Shown: positions 42,664 to 51,241 of the stretch, piece after piece
Position numbering within the stretch: position 1 is the stretch's first letter
Layout of the letters: every line of letters begins with the position of its first letter
NCBI RefSeq assembly: GCF_028737205.1
Contig: NZ_JAQZAL010000006.1
Location: 1 to 64,000 of the forward strand
DNA length: 64,000 bases
From: Actinomycetospora lutea
Lineage (GTDB): Bacteria > Actinomycetota > Actinomycetes > Mycobacteriales > Pseudonocardiaceae
Direction: 5' to 3'
Made by a program: the position numbers and the translations under genes
Notes under the pieces: generated by a model
The model's input: the letters and a program-made list of their open reading frames with translations, nothing else
Databases searched by the model: none
What the model was told of the DNA's origin: nothing

Positions 42664-44047
42664 GCTGGACACCCGCCGCGCCGCGATCCGCGCCGCGCCC
42701 TCGGGCAGCGTCGCGGTGGTCGACGAGACCGCCCTGCTGGCGAGCTCCGCGGTGGCGGCGCACGCGGGCGAGGCGCTGCGGTCGGGGCGCACCGCGTGGC
42801 GCGCGGTGCCCGGCGACGTCGCGCTGCTCGCCGGGGCACGCGACGACGAGGACGCGGTCCGCCGGCTCGTCGCGGGCTGGGCGGGCGAGGACGAGGCCAC
42901 GCTCGCGCACCGCGCCCGCGCGCTCCTGCGCGACGAGCTCGGCGCCTCGCTGCGCCCGGAGATGTGGTCGCTGGTCCTCGAGCACCGCCGCGCGGGCCAC
43001 CACGTGGTGCTCACCGGGCACGCGCCGCGCCCGGTGCTCGCGCCCATCGCCGAGGACCTCGGCGCCGACGAGCTCCTCGCCACCGAGGCGGAGGTCGGCG
43101 AGGGCACGTTCACCGGCGAGGTCGCGGGGCCGGTCCTGTTCGACGGCCGCGGCGAGCGCAAGGCCGCGGCGCTGGGCGACCGGACGGTGGCCTTCGCCTA
43201 CGCCGGCCCGTGCTCCGAGGCCCTGCTGGCCACGGCCGCGCACCCGCTGGTGGTGTCGGCGGGGACGTCGGTGGGCTCGCGCGAGGGCGCCCACCCGGTG
43301 CTGCCCGTCGAGCCCCGCGGCGGCACGCTCGCGACCCCCGGCGACGTCCTGCGCACCGCCGGCTTCTACGGCGCGCTGGTCGGCGCCGCGGGCACGGCCG
43401 CCGCGGTCGGGCTCGCCCGCCGCTCCCGCCGGCAGATGGTCGACCTGACGTGCTCGGTCACCGGCGACCTCGGCCTGGCGCTCGCCGGGATCGACGTCGA
43501 GGTCACCGGCGCCGAGCACCTGTGGTCGGCGCGTCCGTGCGTGTTCGTGTTCAACCACCAGTCCAAGATCGACGTCGCCCTGCTCATGAAGTTGCTGCGC
43601 GGCGGGTTCACCGGGGTCGCGAAGGCGGAGGCCGCGTCGATCCCGCTGTGGGGCGCCATGTTCAAGCTCGCCGGCGTCGCGTTCGTCGACCGCGGCAACA
43701 CCCGCCAGGCCAAGGAGGCACTCGAACCCGCGGTGCGCAAGCTGCGCGACGAGGGCTGGTCGCTGGCGATCGCGCCGGAGGGCACGCGCTCGCCCACCCC
43801 GCGGCTCGGGCGGTTCAAGAAGGGCGCGTTCCACATCGCGATGCAGGCCGGCGTGCCGATGGTCCCGATCGTCATCCACGACGCCGGCGAGGTGATGTGG
43901 CGCGGGCACCAGACGCTGCGCGGCGGCACCGTGCACGTCGACGTGCTGCCGCCCGTCGACACCTCGGACTGGACCGTCGCGACGATGACCGAGCACGTCG
44001 AGGACGTCCGGAACCGGTTCGTCGCCGTCCTGGAGGGAGCCCGGTGA
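42647..44047 (+). CDS. plsC: HAD-fold plus 1-acylglycerol-3-phosphate acyltransferase (PlsC)
   Basis: A 466-residue two-domain protein starting at GTG 42647 inside the end of plsB, with GGAGGGG upstream. Residues about 15-250 are a HAD-type phosphatase fold that is degenerate: VAVVDETALLASS replaces the DxDxT nucleophile motif, so phosphatase activity is doubtful. Residues about 265-466 are the acyltransferase. VFNHQSKIDV (HX4D, about 303) is followed by FTGVAKAEAASIPLWG, then FVDRGN, and IAPEGTRSPTPRLGRFKKGAFHIA. It makes phosphatidic acid from the plsB product. The actinobacterial homologue (Rv2483c type) has the same layout. Confidence 0.9.
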   Translation: MPRSSELDTRRAAIRAAPSGSVAVVDETALLASSAVAAHAGEALRSGRTAWRAVPGDVALLAGARDDEDAVRRLVAGWAGEDEATLAHRARALLRDELGASLRPEMWSLVLEHRRAGHHVVLTGHAPRPVLAPIAEDLGADELLATEAEVGEGTFTGEVAGPVLFDGRGERKAAALGDRTVAFAYAGPCSEALLATAAHPLVVSAGTSVGSREGAHPVLPVEPRGGTLATPGDVLRTAGFYGALVGAAGTAAAVGLARRSRRQMVDLTCSVTGDLGLALAGIDVEVTGAEHLWSARPCVFVFNHQSKIDVALLMKLLRGGFTGVAKAEAASIPLWGAMFKLAGVAFVDRGNTRQAKEALEPAVRKLRDEGWSLAIAPEGTRSPTPRLGRFKKGAFHIAMQAGVPMVPIVIHDAGEVMWRGHQTLRGGTVHVDVLPPVDTSDWTVATMTEHVEDVRNRFVAVLEGAR

Positions 44048-45486
44048 GCTCGTCGGTCACGGGGGACCCGACCCCGCCCCGCAGCGACGACGGCCGCCTG
44101 CTCTGGTCGCGCTCGGAGGAGCTGACCGGCTTCGAGGCCCTGATGTGGCGGGTCGAGGCCGACCCGCGGATGCGCTCGACGGTCGTGCTCGTCGAGACCC
44201 TCGACCGCGAGCCCGACTGGGACCGGCTCGTCGCCGCCACCGACTGGGCGTCGCGGGTGGTGCCGCGGTTCCGGGAACGGATCGTCACCCCGTTCCTCGG
44301 GGCGGGCACGCCGCACTGGGCGCTCGACCCCGACTTCGACCTGCACTACCACCTGCGGCACCTCGCGCTCCCCGACGGCGCCGGGATGCCGGGGCTGTTC
44401 ACCCTCGCCGAGCAGATCGCGATGACGCCGCTCGACTCGTCGCGGCCCCTGTGGGAGGCGACGCTCGTCGGCGGGCTGCCCGACGGCGGCGCGGCGCTGC
44501 TGTTCAAGCTCAGCCACGTCCTCTCCGACGGCATGGGGCTCGCGCAGCTGCTGGCCGGGCTGCACTCGCGCTCGCGGGAGCCGATGACCGACAAGCCCCA
44601 GCCCCCGCCGCCCGAGGCCGAGCCCGGCGGGCTGTCGCGCGAGGTGGTGCGCCAGGTCCGCAGCGATCTCGGGCTGGTCGGCGGCGCCGCGCGCGGCCTG
44701 CTGGGCGTGGCGGCGACCCTGGTGCGGCCCGACCACGCGGTCCGCGACGCCGCCGCCTACCTGGTCTCGGCGGCCCGGGTGCTCTCGCCGCCGCCCGCGC
44801 CGCCGCTGCCGGTGCTCGCCGACCGCAGCCCGTCGTGGCGCTTCCGCACGCTCGACGTGCCCTTCGCCCGCCTGCGCGCAGCGGGGAAGTCGGTCGGCGG
44901 CTCGGTCAACGACGCCTACGTCGCCGGCCTGCTGGGGGCGTTCCGCCGGTACTCCGAGCGCCGCGGGGAGCCGCTGCCCCCGGACCGGCTCATGCCCGTG
45001 ACGCTGCCGGTGTCGATCCGCCGCGAAGAGCACGAGCCCGGCGGCAACCACTTCGCGCCGGCCCGGCTCTCGGCGCCGGTGGGGATCGTCGACCCGGCCG
45101 CGCGGGTGGTCGACGTCCGCCGGCGGATGAAGGTGGCGCTGGGCGAACCGGCCCTGGAGAGCGTCGAGATCGTCAGCGCGTGGCTCGCCCGCCTGCCCGG
45201 CGCGCTCGTCGCGAACTTCGGGGGCGGTGCGACGAAGAGCAACGACCTGCAGGCCAGCAACATCCCCGGGCTGCGGGAGGACGCGTTCCTGGCCGGCGCG
45301 CAGATCCTGCGCAGCTACCCGTTCGCGCCGCTGCCCGGCTGCGCGGCGATGATCGCCATGGTGACCCACGGCGACACGTGCTGCGTCGCCGCGAACCTCG
45401 ACGCCGCGTCGTTCACCGACCTCGCGGGCTTCGAGCAGGACCTCGCCGACGGGTTCGCCGAGGTGCTGGCGCTGGCGGGGACATGA
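44044..45486 (+). CDS. Wax ester synthase/diacylglycerol acyltransferase (WS/DGAT)
   Basis: A 480-residue acyltransferase that would make triacylglycerol or wax esters from diacylglycerol or alcohol and acyl-CoA. WSRSEELTGFEALMWR replaces the family's LSPxDxxFL start. The active motif reads KLSHVLSDGMG at about 156, Ser-His-x3-Asp-Gly rather than His-His-x3-Asp-Gly; the catalytic second His is kept. GSVNDAYVAGLLGAFRRY corresponds to the NDVVL motif. It starts at GTG 44044, overlapping the plsC stop, and sits exactly where Rv2484c sits in the mycobacterial cluster. Storage-lipid synthesis is the most probable role. Confidence 0.88.
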   Translation: MSSSVTGDPTPPRSDDGRLLWSRSEELTGFEALMWRVEADPRMRSTVVLVETLDREPDWDRLVAATDWASRVVPRFRERIVTPFLGAGTPHWALDPDFDLHYHLRHLALPDGAGMPGLFTLAEQIAMTPLDSSRPLWEATLVGGLPDGGAALLFKLSHVLSDGMGLAQLLAGLHSRSREPMTDKPQPPPPEAEPGGLSREVVRQVRSDLGLVGGAARGLLGVAATLVRPDHAVRDAAAYLVSAARVLSPPPAPPLPVLADRSPSWRFRTLDVPFARLRAAGKSVGGSVNDAYVAGLLGAFRRYSERRGEPLPPDRLMPVTLPVSIRREEHEPGGNHFAPARLSAPVGIVDPAARVVDVRRRMKVALGEPALESVEIVSAWLARLPGALVANFGGGATKSNDLQASNIPGLREDAFLAGAQILRSYPFAPLPGCAAMIAMVTHGDTCCVAANLDAASFTDLAGFEQDLADGFAEVLALAGT

Positions 45487-46271
45487 GCGAGCCCCTGGTC
45501 CTCCTGCACGGCGCGAGCATGTCCGCCCGCGCGTGGGACCCCGTGCGGGCGGCGCTCGAGGCGCACCACGAGGTGCTCGTGCCGACCATGGCCGGGCACC
45601 GCGGCGGGGCGAGCTGGCCCGACGGCGAGCCGGTGGGCGTCGCCGGGATCGTCGACGACGTCGAGCGGGTCATGGACGCCGCGGGCACGCCCACCGCGCA
45701 CCTCGTCGGCAACTCCCTCGGCGGGTGGGTGGCCCTCGAGCTCGCCCGCCGCGGGCGCGCCCGCTCGGTGGTGGCGCTCTCGCCGGCCGGCGGGTGGGGC
45801 ACGCGGTGGGACCTGCGCCGGCTCGTGTGGTCGTTCCGCCTGGGGGCCGCCCTCGCCGGGTCGCGCCGGTTGCGCGCGGCGGCCCGCCGGCCGTGGCTGC
45901 GCCGCGTGCTGCTGGCGCGGGTGCTCGAGCGCGGTGACCGGGTGCCGACCGCCGAGGTCGGCGAGCTCTTCGACGACCTCGCCGGCTGCGTGATCCTGCA
46001 CGAGCTGCTCGACGGGGCCGCCGAGCACGGCGGCGTCGCCGCGTTCACCGACCTGCCCTGCCCCGTGCGCGTCGCCTGGTCCGGCCGCGACCGCCTCGTC
46101 CCCTGGCGGCGCCACGGCGTCGCACTGCGCCGTCGCCTGCCCGGCGCGGAGTTCGTGCGCCTGCCCCGCGTCGGTCACGTGCCGATGTGGGACGACCCCG
46201 ACCTGGTGGTCGACACCGTCCTCGGCGTCACCGCTGCCCACCGACCCGTCGTCGAGGAGACACCCGCATGA
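45483..46271 (+). CDS. Alpha/beta hydrolase
   Basis: A 262-residue serine hydrolase from ATG 45483, overlapping the previous stop. VLLHGASMSARAWDPVRAAL starts the fold; the nucleophile elbow is VGNSLGGWVAL (Ser about 80); the acid is in WSGRDRLVPW and the His in VGHVPMWDDP. The cap is Arg-rich and short. It is translationally coupled between WS/DGAT and a monoacylglycerol-lipase-type gene, which suggests turnover of the operon's lipids. The specific substrate is unknown. Confidence 0.84.
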   Translation: MSEPLVLLHGASMSARAWDPVRAALEAHHEVLVPTMAGHRGGASWPDGEPVGVAGIVDDVERVMDAAGTPTAHLVGNSLGGWVALELARRGRARSVVALSPAGGWGTRWDLRRLVWSFRLGAALAGSRRLRAAARRPWLRRVLLARVLERGDRVPTAEVGELFDDLAGCVILHELLDGAAEHGGVAAFTDLPCPVRVAWSGRDRLVPWRRHGVALRRRLPGAEFVRLPRVGHVPMWDDPDLVVDTVLGVTAAHRPVVEETPA

Positions 46272-47080
46272 TCGGCACCGAGACCGACCTCGAGATCGAC
46301 GGCACCCGCGGGCGCGTCGTCGTGCGCCGCCGCGACCCCGACGGCCCGCCACGCCGGGTCGTGCTCGTCGCGCACGGCTACGGCGAGCACTCCGGGCGCT
46401 ACGGCCACGTCCTCGACCGCCTCGCCGGCGACGGCGCCGTCGTCTACGCGCCCGACCACCAGGGCCACGGGCGCTCGGAGGGCGAGAAGGTGCTCGTGCA
46501 CGACTTCGAGGAGGTCGTCGAGGACCTCGACCAGGTCCGGCGCGTCGCACGCAACGAGCACCCCGACCTGCCGATCGTGCTGCTCGGGCACTCGATGGGC
46601 GGGCTCGTCGCCGCGCGCTACGCCCAGCGCTACCCCGACGTGCTCGCGGGCCTCGTGCTCACCGGCCCGGTCGTCGGCGGGAGCCCGGGCATCTTCGGGC
46701 TGCTCGAGTACGACCCCATCCCCGAGGTCCCGATCGATCCCGCGGTGCTCTCCCGCGACCCCGCCGTCGGCGAGGCCTACGCGGCCGACCCCCTCGTGTG
46801 GCACGGGGCGTTCAAGCGCCCGACGCTCGAGGCGTTCGTGGCCTCGGTCGAGGCGATCGCCGCGGGGCCGGGGTTCGGCGAGCTGCCCGTGCTGTGGGTG
46901 CACGGCGAGGACGACCAGCTCGTCCCGCTGGACTCCACCCGCCCGGTGATGGAGAAGCTCGGCGGCACCGACCGGACGACCCGCATCGACCCGGGGGCCC
47001 GCCACGAGGTCCTCAACGAGACCCACCGCGACGAGGTCCTCGACGACGTCGCCGCCTTCATCGGCCGCGTCGCCGGTTAG
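46268..47080 (+). CDS. Monoacylglycerol lipase-type alpha/beta hydrolase
   Basis: A 270-residue hydrolase from ATG 46268, overlapping the previous stop. The layout is that of monoglyceride lipases: VVLVAHGYGEHSGRYGHVLDRLAGDG (HG oxyanion), APDHQGHGRSEGEKV, the elbow LLGHSMGGLVAARYA, WVHGEDDQLVPLDS with the acid and GARHEVLNE with the His. The HGYGEHSGRY and DHQGHGRS motifs are specific for this group (Rv0183-like). It is the last gene of the plsB operon, so synthesis and breakdown of glycerolipids are encoded together. It converges with cinA and overlaps it by four bases. Confidence 0.88.
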   Translation: MIGTETDLEIDGTRGRVVVRRRDPDGPPRRVVLVAHGYGEHSGRYGHVLDRLAGDGAVVYAPDHQGHGRSEGEKVLVHDFEEVVEDLDQVRRVARNEHPDLPIVLLGHSMGGLVAARYAQRYPDVLAGLVLTGPVVGGSPGIFGLLEYDPIPEVPIDPAVLSRDPAVGEAYAADPLVWHGAFKRPTLEAFVASVEAIAAGPGFGELPVLWVHGEDDQLVPLDSTRPVMEKLGGTDRTTRIDPGARHEVLNETHRDEVLDDVAAFIGRVAG

Positions 47081-48414
47081 GCCGGCGCGGGCTCGCCCTC
47101 GCCGGTGAGCGCGCGGCGCATCAGGTGCATCGCGAGCACGACCGAGCGCTCGCGGACGTCGCCGCGCTCGCCGGGCAGCACCGGGTCGCGGGCCAGCGTG
47201 CGCCCGTCGGCGGTGCGCACGCAGAAGCAGACGTAGCCGACCGGCTTGGCCTCGGTGCCCCCGCCCGGCCCGGCGACGCCCGTGATCGCCACCGCGATCG
47301 TCGCGCCGAACCGGGCCAGCGCGCCGTCGGCCATGGCCTCGGCGACCTGCGGCGACACCGCGCCGTGGGTCTCGATGAGCTCGCGGGGCACGCCGAGCAG
47401 GTCGGCCTTGGCGTCGTTCGAGTACGAGACGACGCCGCCGGCGACGTGCGCGGACGCCCCGGCCGGGGCGGTGAGCCGCCCGGCGAGCAGGCCCCCGGTG
47501 CACGACTCGGCGGTCGCGACGACCTGGCCGTCGAGCAGCTCGAACAGCAGCTCGTCGATGGTCTGCCCGGTGCGCGAGAAGATCGTCTTCCCGTGTCGGC
47601 GGTCGATCTCGGCGACGACGGCGTCGCGCGCGATGGCCGCGTCCGCCGACGCCGGCGCGTGGCGCAGGTCGACCTCGAGGGTGAAGTCGCGCAGGCACGT
47701 CGTGATCTCGAGCGGCGTGAGGTCGGTGCCGGCGCCGACGTCGCGCAGGGTCGCCGCGATCTCGGACTCGGGCACCCCGAACAGGCGCAGGTGGGTCTCG
47801 GTCCAGGGCGCGGTGCGCGCGAGGACCTCCTGCACCGGCCCGGACGCGAGCGCCTCGTCCCACATCGCGCGGACCTCGCGCGGCGGTCCGGGCAGCACCA
47901 GGACCGTCGGCCCGCCACGCCAGGGGTGCGGCGGCACCGCGAGCCCGGGCGCGGTGCCGGCCGGGCGGATCGGCGTCGCGCCGCGCGGCACCATGGCCTG
48001 CTTGCGGTTGGCGGCGGCGAGGGCGTCGGCGTCCCAGCGCAGCCGGTCGGCGAACCTGCTGATGATGTCGCCGACCACCTTCTCCATGTGCTCGTGGAGC
48101 TCGAGCGGCCGGTCGGTCTCGTCGGCCACGACCTCCGCGGTGAGGTCGTCCGCCGTGGGACCGAGCCCGCCGGTGGTGACGACGAGGTCGATGCCGTCGC
48201 CCGCGAGGAACCGCAGTGCCGCCGCCATGTCCTCGCCGCGGTCGCCGACGAGCACGAGGTGGGACACCTCGACGCCGAGCTCGCCGAGACGCTCGGCCAC
48301 CCAGGGGCCGTTGCGGTCGGTGATGCGGCCGGTCAGCAGCTCGCTGCCGGTCGCGACGATGCCCGCCCGCACCCCGCCGGCCCCGCCGTCGCTCCCGTGC
48401 CCCTCGTCGGCCAC
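47077..48414 (-). CDS. cinA: CinA family protein (NMN amidohydrolase / competence-damage protein)
   Basis: A protein of about 445 residues. The N-terminal MoaB/MogA-like COG1058 domain shows AGIVATGSELLTGRITDRNGPWVAERL and TTGGLGPTADDLTAEV, then ANRKQAMVPRGATPI and LVLPGPPREV. The C-terminal PncC domain (about 280-440) has VATAESCTGGLLAGRLT, with the catalytic Ser-x-Thr region, and AIAVAITGVAGPGGGTEAKPVGYVCF in family terms. It deamidates NMN for NAD salvage and may act on ADP-ribose. GTG 48414 is preferred since the conserved fold begins 17 residues later; ATG 48468 and a frame open to 48567 are alternatives. Confidence 0.9.
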   Translation of the reverse strand: MADEGHGSDGGAGGVRAGIVATGSELLTGRITDRNGPWVAERLGELGVEVSHLVLVGDRGEDMAAALRFLAGDGIDLVVTTGGLGPTADDLTAEVVADETDRPLELHEHMEKVVGDIISRFADRLRWDADALAAANRKQAMVPRGATPIRPAGTAPGLAVPPHPWRGGPTVLVLPGPPREVRAMWDEALASGPVQEVLARTAPWTETHLRLFGVPESEIAATLRDVGAGTDLTPLEITTCLRDFTLEVDLRHAPASADAAIARDAVVAEIDRRHGKTIFSRTGQTIDELLFELLDGQVVATAESCTGGLLAGRLTAPAGASAHVAGGVVSYSNDAKADLLGVPRELIETHGAVSPQVAEAMADGALARFGATIAVAITGVAGPGGGTEAKPVGYVCFCVRTADGRTLARDPVLPGERGDVRERSVVLAMHLMRRALTGEGEPAPA

Positions 48415-48766
48415 GCCGCACCCCGTCTCCCGGTCCGATCCTGCCCGTCCCTGCTCCCGCCATCCCATCAGAGAGGGCGGTTCCCGGCCGTCCGGCGGGG
48501 GACGGGGATGGGCCGGTCGGGTGGTTCTCGTCCGAACGACACCGACGGGATGCGTGATCGTGCACATCTGTACCGGTGGGTCATCGTTGGAGCGGGTACA
48601 AGGTGCATAGTGGTCCGGGCGAGTGAACTACTCGGCAGTCAAGTGATCACGATGCGTTGCCGACCGTGAACGCGGCGGGGGAGCGGTCGGCAGCAGGGCG
48701 GAGCGCGCCCGCGCGCGGTCCGTGTCCGGCGCACGTCGGGGGACGACCGGGAAGGGGTGTGGTGCC
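48415..48766. other. 352-base divergent region between cinA and the EAL gene
   Basis: No gene is seen. It must hold promoters for both flanking genes. GAAGGGG at 48751-48757 is the ribosome binding site of the EAL protein. Confidence 0.4.
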
Positions 48767-50293
48767 GTGAGCCACGCTCCGGTGGCGTCCCCCGTGCTCG
48801 CCGCGCCCGACGGGATGTCGTCCACCACCGTGCTCGTCCTGACCGCCCTGCTCGTCCTGGTCGTCGCGGGCTCCGCGATCGGCCTGCTGGTCCAGCGGGT
48901 CCGCCGCCGCCGGCACGACCTCGCGGCCGCCGAGCTCGCCGACCGGCTGCGTCGCGACGCCCACCGCGACCCGCTGACCGGCCTGCTCAACCGCGAGGGC
49001 TTCCTGCACGCGGACCCGGCGGCGGGCGGTGCCGTCGCCGTCGTCGACCTGCGCCTGCTCGGCCAGGTCAACGACACCCTCGGGCACGCGCGCGGCGAGG
49101 TCTTCGTCCGTCTCGCGAGCGACCGGATCGTCGGCGTCCGTCTCCCCGTCCTCACCGGCGACGCGCCCGTCGCCGCGCGGCTCGAGGGCGACACCTTCGC
49201 CGTGCTCCTGCCCGGTGTCGACGGGCACGAGGCCCACACCGCCGCCGAGGACCTGCGCGAGCGACTCCTCGCCGCGTACCTCGTGGAGGGCGTGCGCTTC
49301 GAGCCCCCGGTCGTCGTCGGGGTGGCCGCCGACGGGCCGTGGCTCGCCGACGTCCCCGCAGGCCCCGAGCGCACGGCCGCCCTGCTGCGCCGCGCCGACG
49401 TCGCCCTCGCCGCCACGCGCGACGGCGGCGATCCGGTCCGCTGCTACGAGCCGAGCATGGGGGAGCGGGCGGCCCGCCGCCTGCGCCTCATCCGCGGCTT
49501 CTCGGCCGCCGTCGCCCGCCGCGACGTCCGCGTCGACTTCCAGCCCGTCGTCTCGCTCGGCGAGCGCACCGTCGTCGGGGTCGAGGCGCTGGCGCGCTGG
49601 GACCACCCCGAGCTCGGCCTGCTGCTGCCCGACGAGTTCGTCCCCGTCCTCGAGGCCACCGGCCAGATCGCCGAGCTCACCTCGTTCGTCCTCGACGAGT
49701 CGCTCGCGGCCGCACGCCGCTGGCTCGACCGCGGGATGCGGCTGTCGGTGGCCGTCAACGTCTCCGTCGGCAACCTCGCGGCGACCGACTTCCCCGACGA
49801 GGTGGCGTCACTGCTCGCCGCCCACCGGGTCCCCGCCGAGCTGCTCACGCTCGAGCTCACCGAGTCCGGGGTGTCCTCGGAGCGGGAGGTCGCGCTGCCC
49901 GTCCTGCGCCGGCTGCACGCGCTGGGCTGCCACCTCGCCGTCGACGACTTCGGCACCGGCCAGTCGTCGCTGGCGCACCTGCGGCGCCTCCCCGTCGACC
50001 AGGTCAAGATCGACAAGAGCTTCGTGCTCGGGATGGGCACCGAGTACGGGGACGTCGCCGTCGTCCGCGCGATCGTCGAGATGGGACACACGCTGGGCCT
50101 CACGGTGGTCGCCGAGGGCGTCGAGCAGGTCGCCGTGCGCGCCGCGCTCGCCGAGATGGGCTGCGACGTCGCCCAGGGCTACCTGGTGTCCCGCCCGCTG
50201 CCCGCGCGGTGCTTCGACACCTGGCTCGACTCGCTCGACGTGCACCCGGGCGTGCCCGGCGCGACCGCCGGACCCCGGACGCTCATCGCGTGA
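48767..50293 (+). CDS. Membrane EAL-domain protein with degenerate GGDEF
   Basis: A 508-residue cyclic-di-GMP-type protein from GTG 48767. One membrane helix (VLVLTALLVLVVAGSAIGLLV, about 22-42) anchors it. The GGDEF domain (about 65-240) keeps DPLTGLLNREGF but its active loop reads RLEGDTF instead of GGDEF, so cyclase activity is unlikely. The EAL domain (about 255-490) is intact: VGVEALARWDHPELG, the metal ligands in NVSVGNL and ELTESG, DDFGTGQSSLAHLRRLPVDQVKIDKSFV and VVAEGVE. It is therefore probably a c-di-GMP phosphodiesterase. It stands just before a tRNA-Thr gene. Confidence 0.88.
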   Translation: MSHAPVASPVLAAPDGMSSTTVLVLTALLVLVVAGSAIGLLVQRVRRRRHDLAAAELADRLRRDAHRDPLTGLLNREGFLHADPAAGGAVAVVDLRLLGQVNDTLGHARGEVFVRLASDRIVGVRLPVLTGDAPVAARLEGDTFAVLLPGVDGHEAHTAAEDLRERLLAAYLVEGVRFEPPVVVGVAADGPWLADVPAGPERTAALLRRADVALAATRDGGDPVRCYEPSMGERAARRLRLIRGFSAAVARRDVRVDFQPVVSLGERTVVGVEALARWDHPELGLLLPDEFVPVLEATGQIAELTSFVLDESLAAARRWLDRGMRLSVAVNVSVGNLAATDFPDEVASLLAAHRVPAELLTLELTESGVSSEREVALPVLRRLHALGCHLAVDDFGTGQSSLAHLRRLPVDQVKIDKSFVLGMGTEYGDVAVVRAIVEMGHTLGLTVVAEGVEQVAVRAALAEMGCDVAQGYLVSRPLPARCFDTWLDSLDVHPGVPGATAGPRTLIA

Positions 50294-50330
50294 CGCGCCC
50301 TGTAGTCTGGTTCCCAGCCCTCCGGGGCAG

Positions 50331-50403
50331 GCCCCTTTAGCTCAGTCGGCAGAGCGTCTCCATGGTAAGGAGAAGGTCTACGGTTCGATTCCGTAAAGGG
50401 GCT
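50331..50403 (+). tRNA. tRNA-Thr (GGT)
   Basis: A 73-base cloverleaf. The acceptor stem GCCCCTT pairs with AAGGGGC, the D arm is AGCTCAGTCGGCAGAGC, and the anticodon stem TCTCC/GGAGA encloses ATGGTAA with anticodon GGT. The T arm contains GGTTCGATTCC. T is the discriminator. No CCA is encoded. A TAGTCT element about 13-18 bases upstream is a plausible -10 box. Confidence 0.96.
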
Positions 50404-50480
50404 CTCGGTGAGCAGGCCGGCGAACGAGGGTTCGCCCCGCCACAAGATCGTTGCAGTGTCGTGTGACGGGTGCTCACCGC

Positions 50481-50556
50481 GGCGGTGTAGCTCAGTCGGT
50501 AGAGCAAACGGCTCATAATCGTTGTGTCGCCGGTTCAAGTCCGGCCACCGCTACCA
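50481..50556 (+). tRNA. tRNA-Met (CAT), CCA encoded
   Basis: The acceptor GGCGGTG pairs with CACCGCT (terminal G-U), the D arm is AGCTCAGTCGGTAGAGC, and the anticodon stem AACGG/TCGTT holds CTCATAA with anticodon CAT. The T arm is GCCGG TTCAAGT CCGGC. Discriminator A is followed by an encoded CCA (50554-50556). The AGCTCAG D arm and acceptor fit elongator methionine tRNA. It lies 56 bases before rpmG. Confidence 0.95.
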
Positions 50557-50611
50557 CCCAGGTCGTGGGTTCGTCCCGCGCTGCTGCCACACCGTGACGA
50601 GAGGAACCTCC

Positions 50612-50776
50612 GTGGCCACCACCGACATCCGTCCGAAGATCACGCTGGCCTGCGAGGAGTGCAAGAACCGCAACTACATCACGCGGAAGAACCGGCGGAA
50701 CGACCCCGACCGCCTCACGATCAAGAAGTTCTGCCCGCACTGCGGCACCCACCGCGGCCACCGCGAGACCCGCTGA
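50612..50776 (+). CDS. rpmG: 50S ribosomal protein L33
   Basis: A 54-residue L33 with zinc-ribbon cysteines: CEECKNRNY and [15 protein letters not shown]. It starts at GTG 50612 with GAGAGGAA upstream. [20 protein letters not shown] is diagnostic. The four cysteines mark it as the zinc-binding (C+) form. In mycobacteria rpmG2 has the same position ahead of the had genes. Confidence 0.96.
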   Translation: MATTDIRPKITLACEECKNRNYITRKNRRNDPDRLTIKKFCPHCGTHRGHRETR

Positions 50777-50785
50777 CGCTCGCCC

Positions 50786-51241
50786 GTGCCGCTCGACGCG
50801 TCCTTCGTGGGTCGCACCTGGCCCGCGGAGACCTACGAGGTCTCGCTGGAGAAGATCCGGGAGTTCGCCGCCGCCATCGGTGCCGACGACCCCGTGCACC
50901 ACGACCGTGACGCCGCCCGGCAGGCGGGCCACCGCGACGTCGTCGCCCCGACGACGTTCCCGGTGGTCTTCACCTGGCCCGCGACGCGCCGCGTGGTCGA
51001 CGACCCGGCGCTCGGCCTCGACTTCACCCGCGTCGTGCACCGCGACCAGTCCGTCGAGGTCAGCCGCCCGCTCTGCGCCGGCGACGTCGTGACCTCGGTG
51101 GTGGCCGTCGACGACATCCGCGATCTGGCCGGCAACGACGTCATCACCTTCCGCGTCGACGTGACCGACGCCGACGGCGCCGCGGTGCTGACCACCCGCG
51201 CGACCCTCGTCGGGCGCGCCGAGCCGGCGGGGTCGTCGTGA
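50786..51241 (+). CDS. hadA: HadA-like (3R)-hydroxyacyl-ACP dehydratase subunit
   Basis: A 151-residue MaoC/FAS1-like dehydratase subunit from GTG 50786, nine bases after rpmG. FVGRTWPAETYEVSLEKIREFAAAIGADDPVHHD starts the hot-dog fold, and VVAPTTFPVVFTWPATRRVV, then RVVHRDQSVEVSRPLCAGDVVTS, follow HadA. Catalytic hydratase-2 residues are expected in HadB, not here. It overlaps hadB by four bases (GTGA), and the two should form a heterodimer dehydrating 3-hydroxyacyl-ACP in type II fatty-acid synthesis. Confidence 0.9.
   Translation: MPLDASFVGRTWPAETYEVSLEKIREFAAAIGADDPVHHDRDAARQAGHRDVVAPTTFPVVFTWPATRRVVDDPALGLDFTRVVHRDQSVEVSRPLCAGDVVTSVVAVDDIRDLAGNDVITFRVDVTDADGAAVLTTRATLVGRAEPAGSS

Noticed and set aside
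38884-43161. A 1,425-codon open frame on the minus strand
   Set aside because: It runs antisense to the P450 and plsB genes, has no domain and a composition typical of reverse-frame reading in high-GC DNA.
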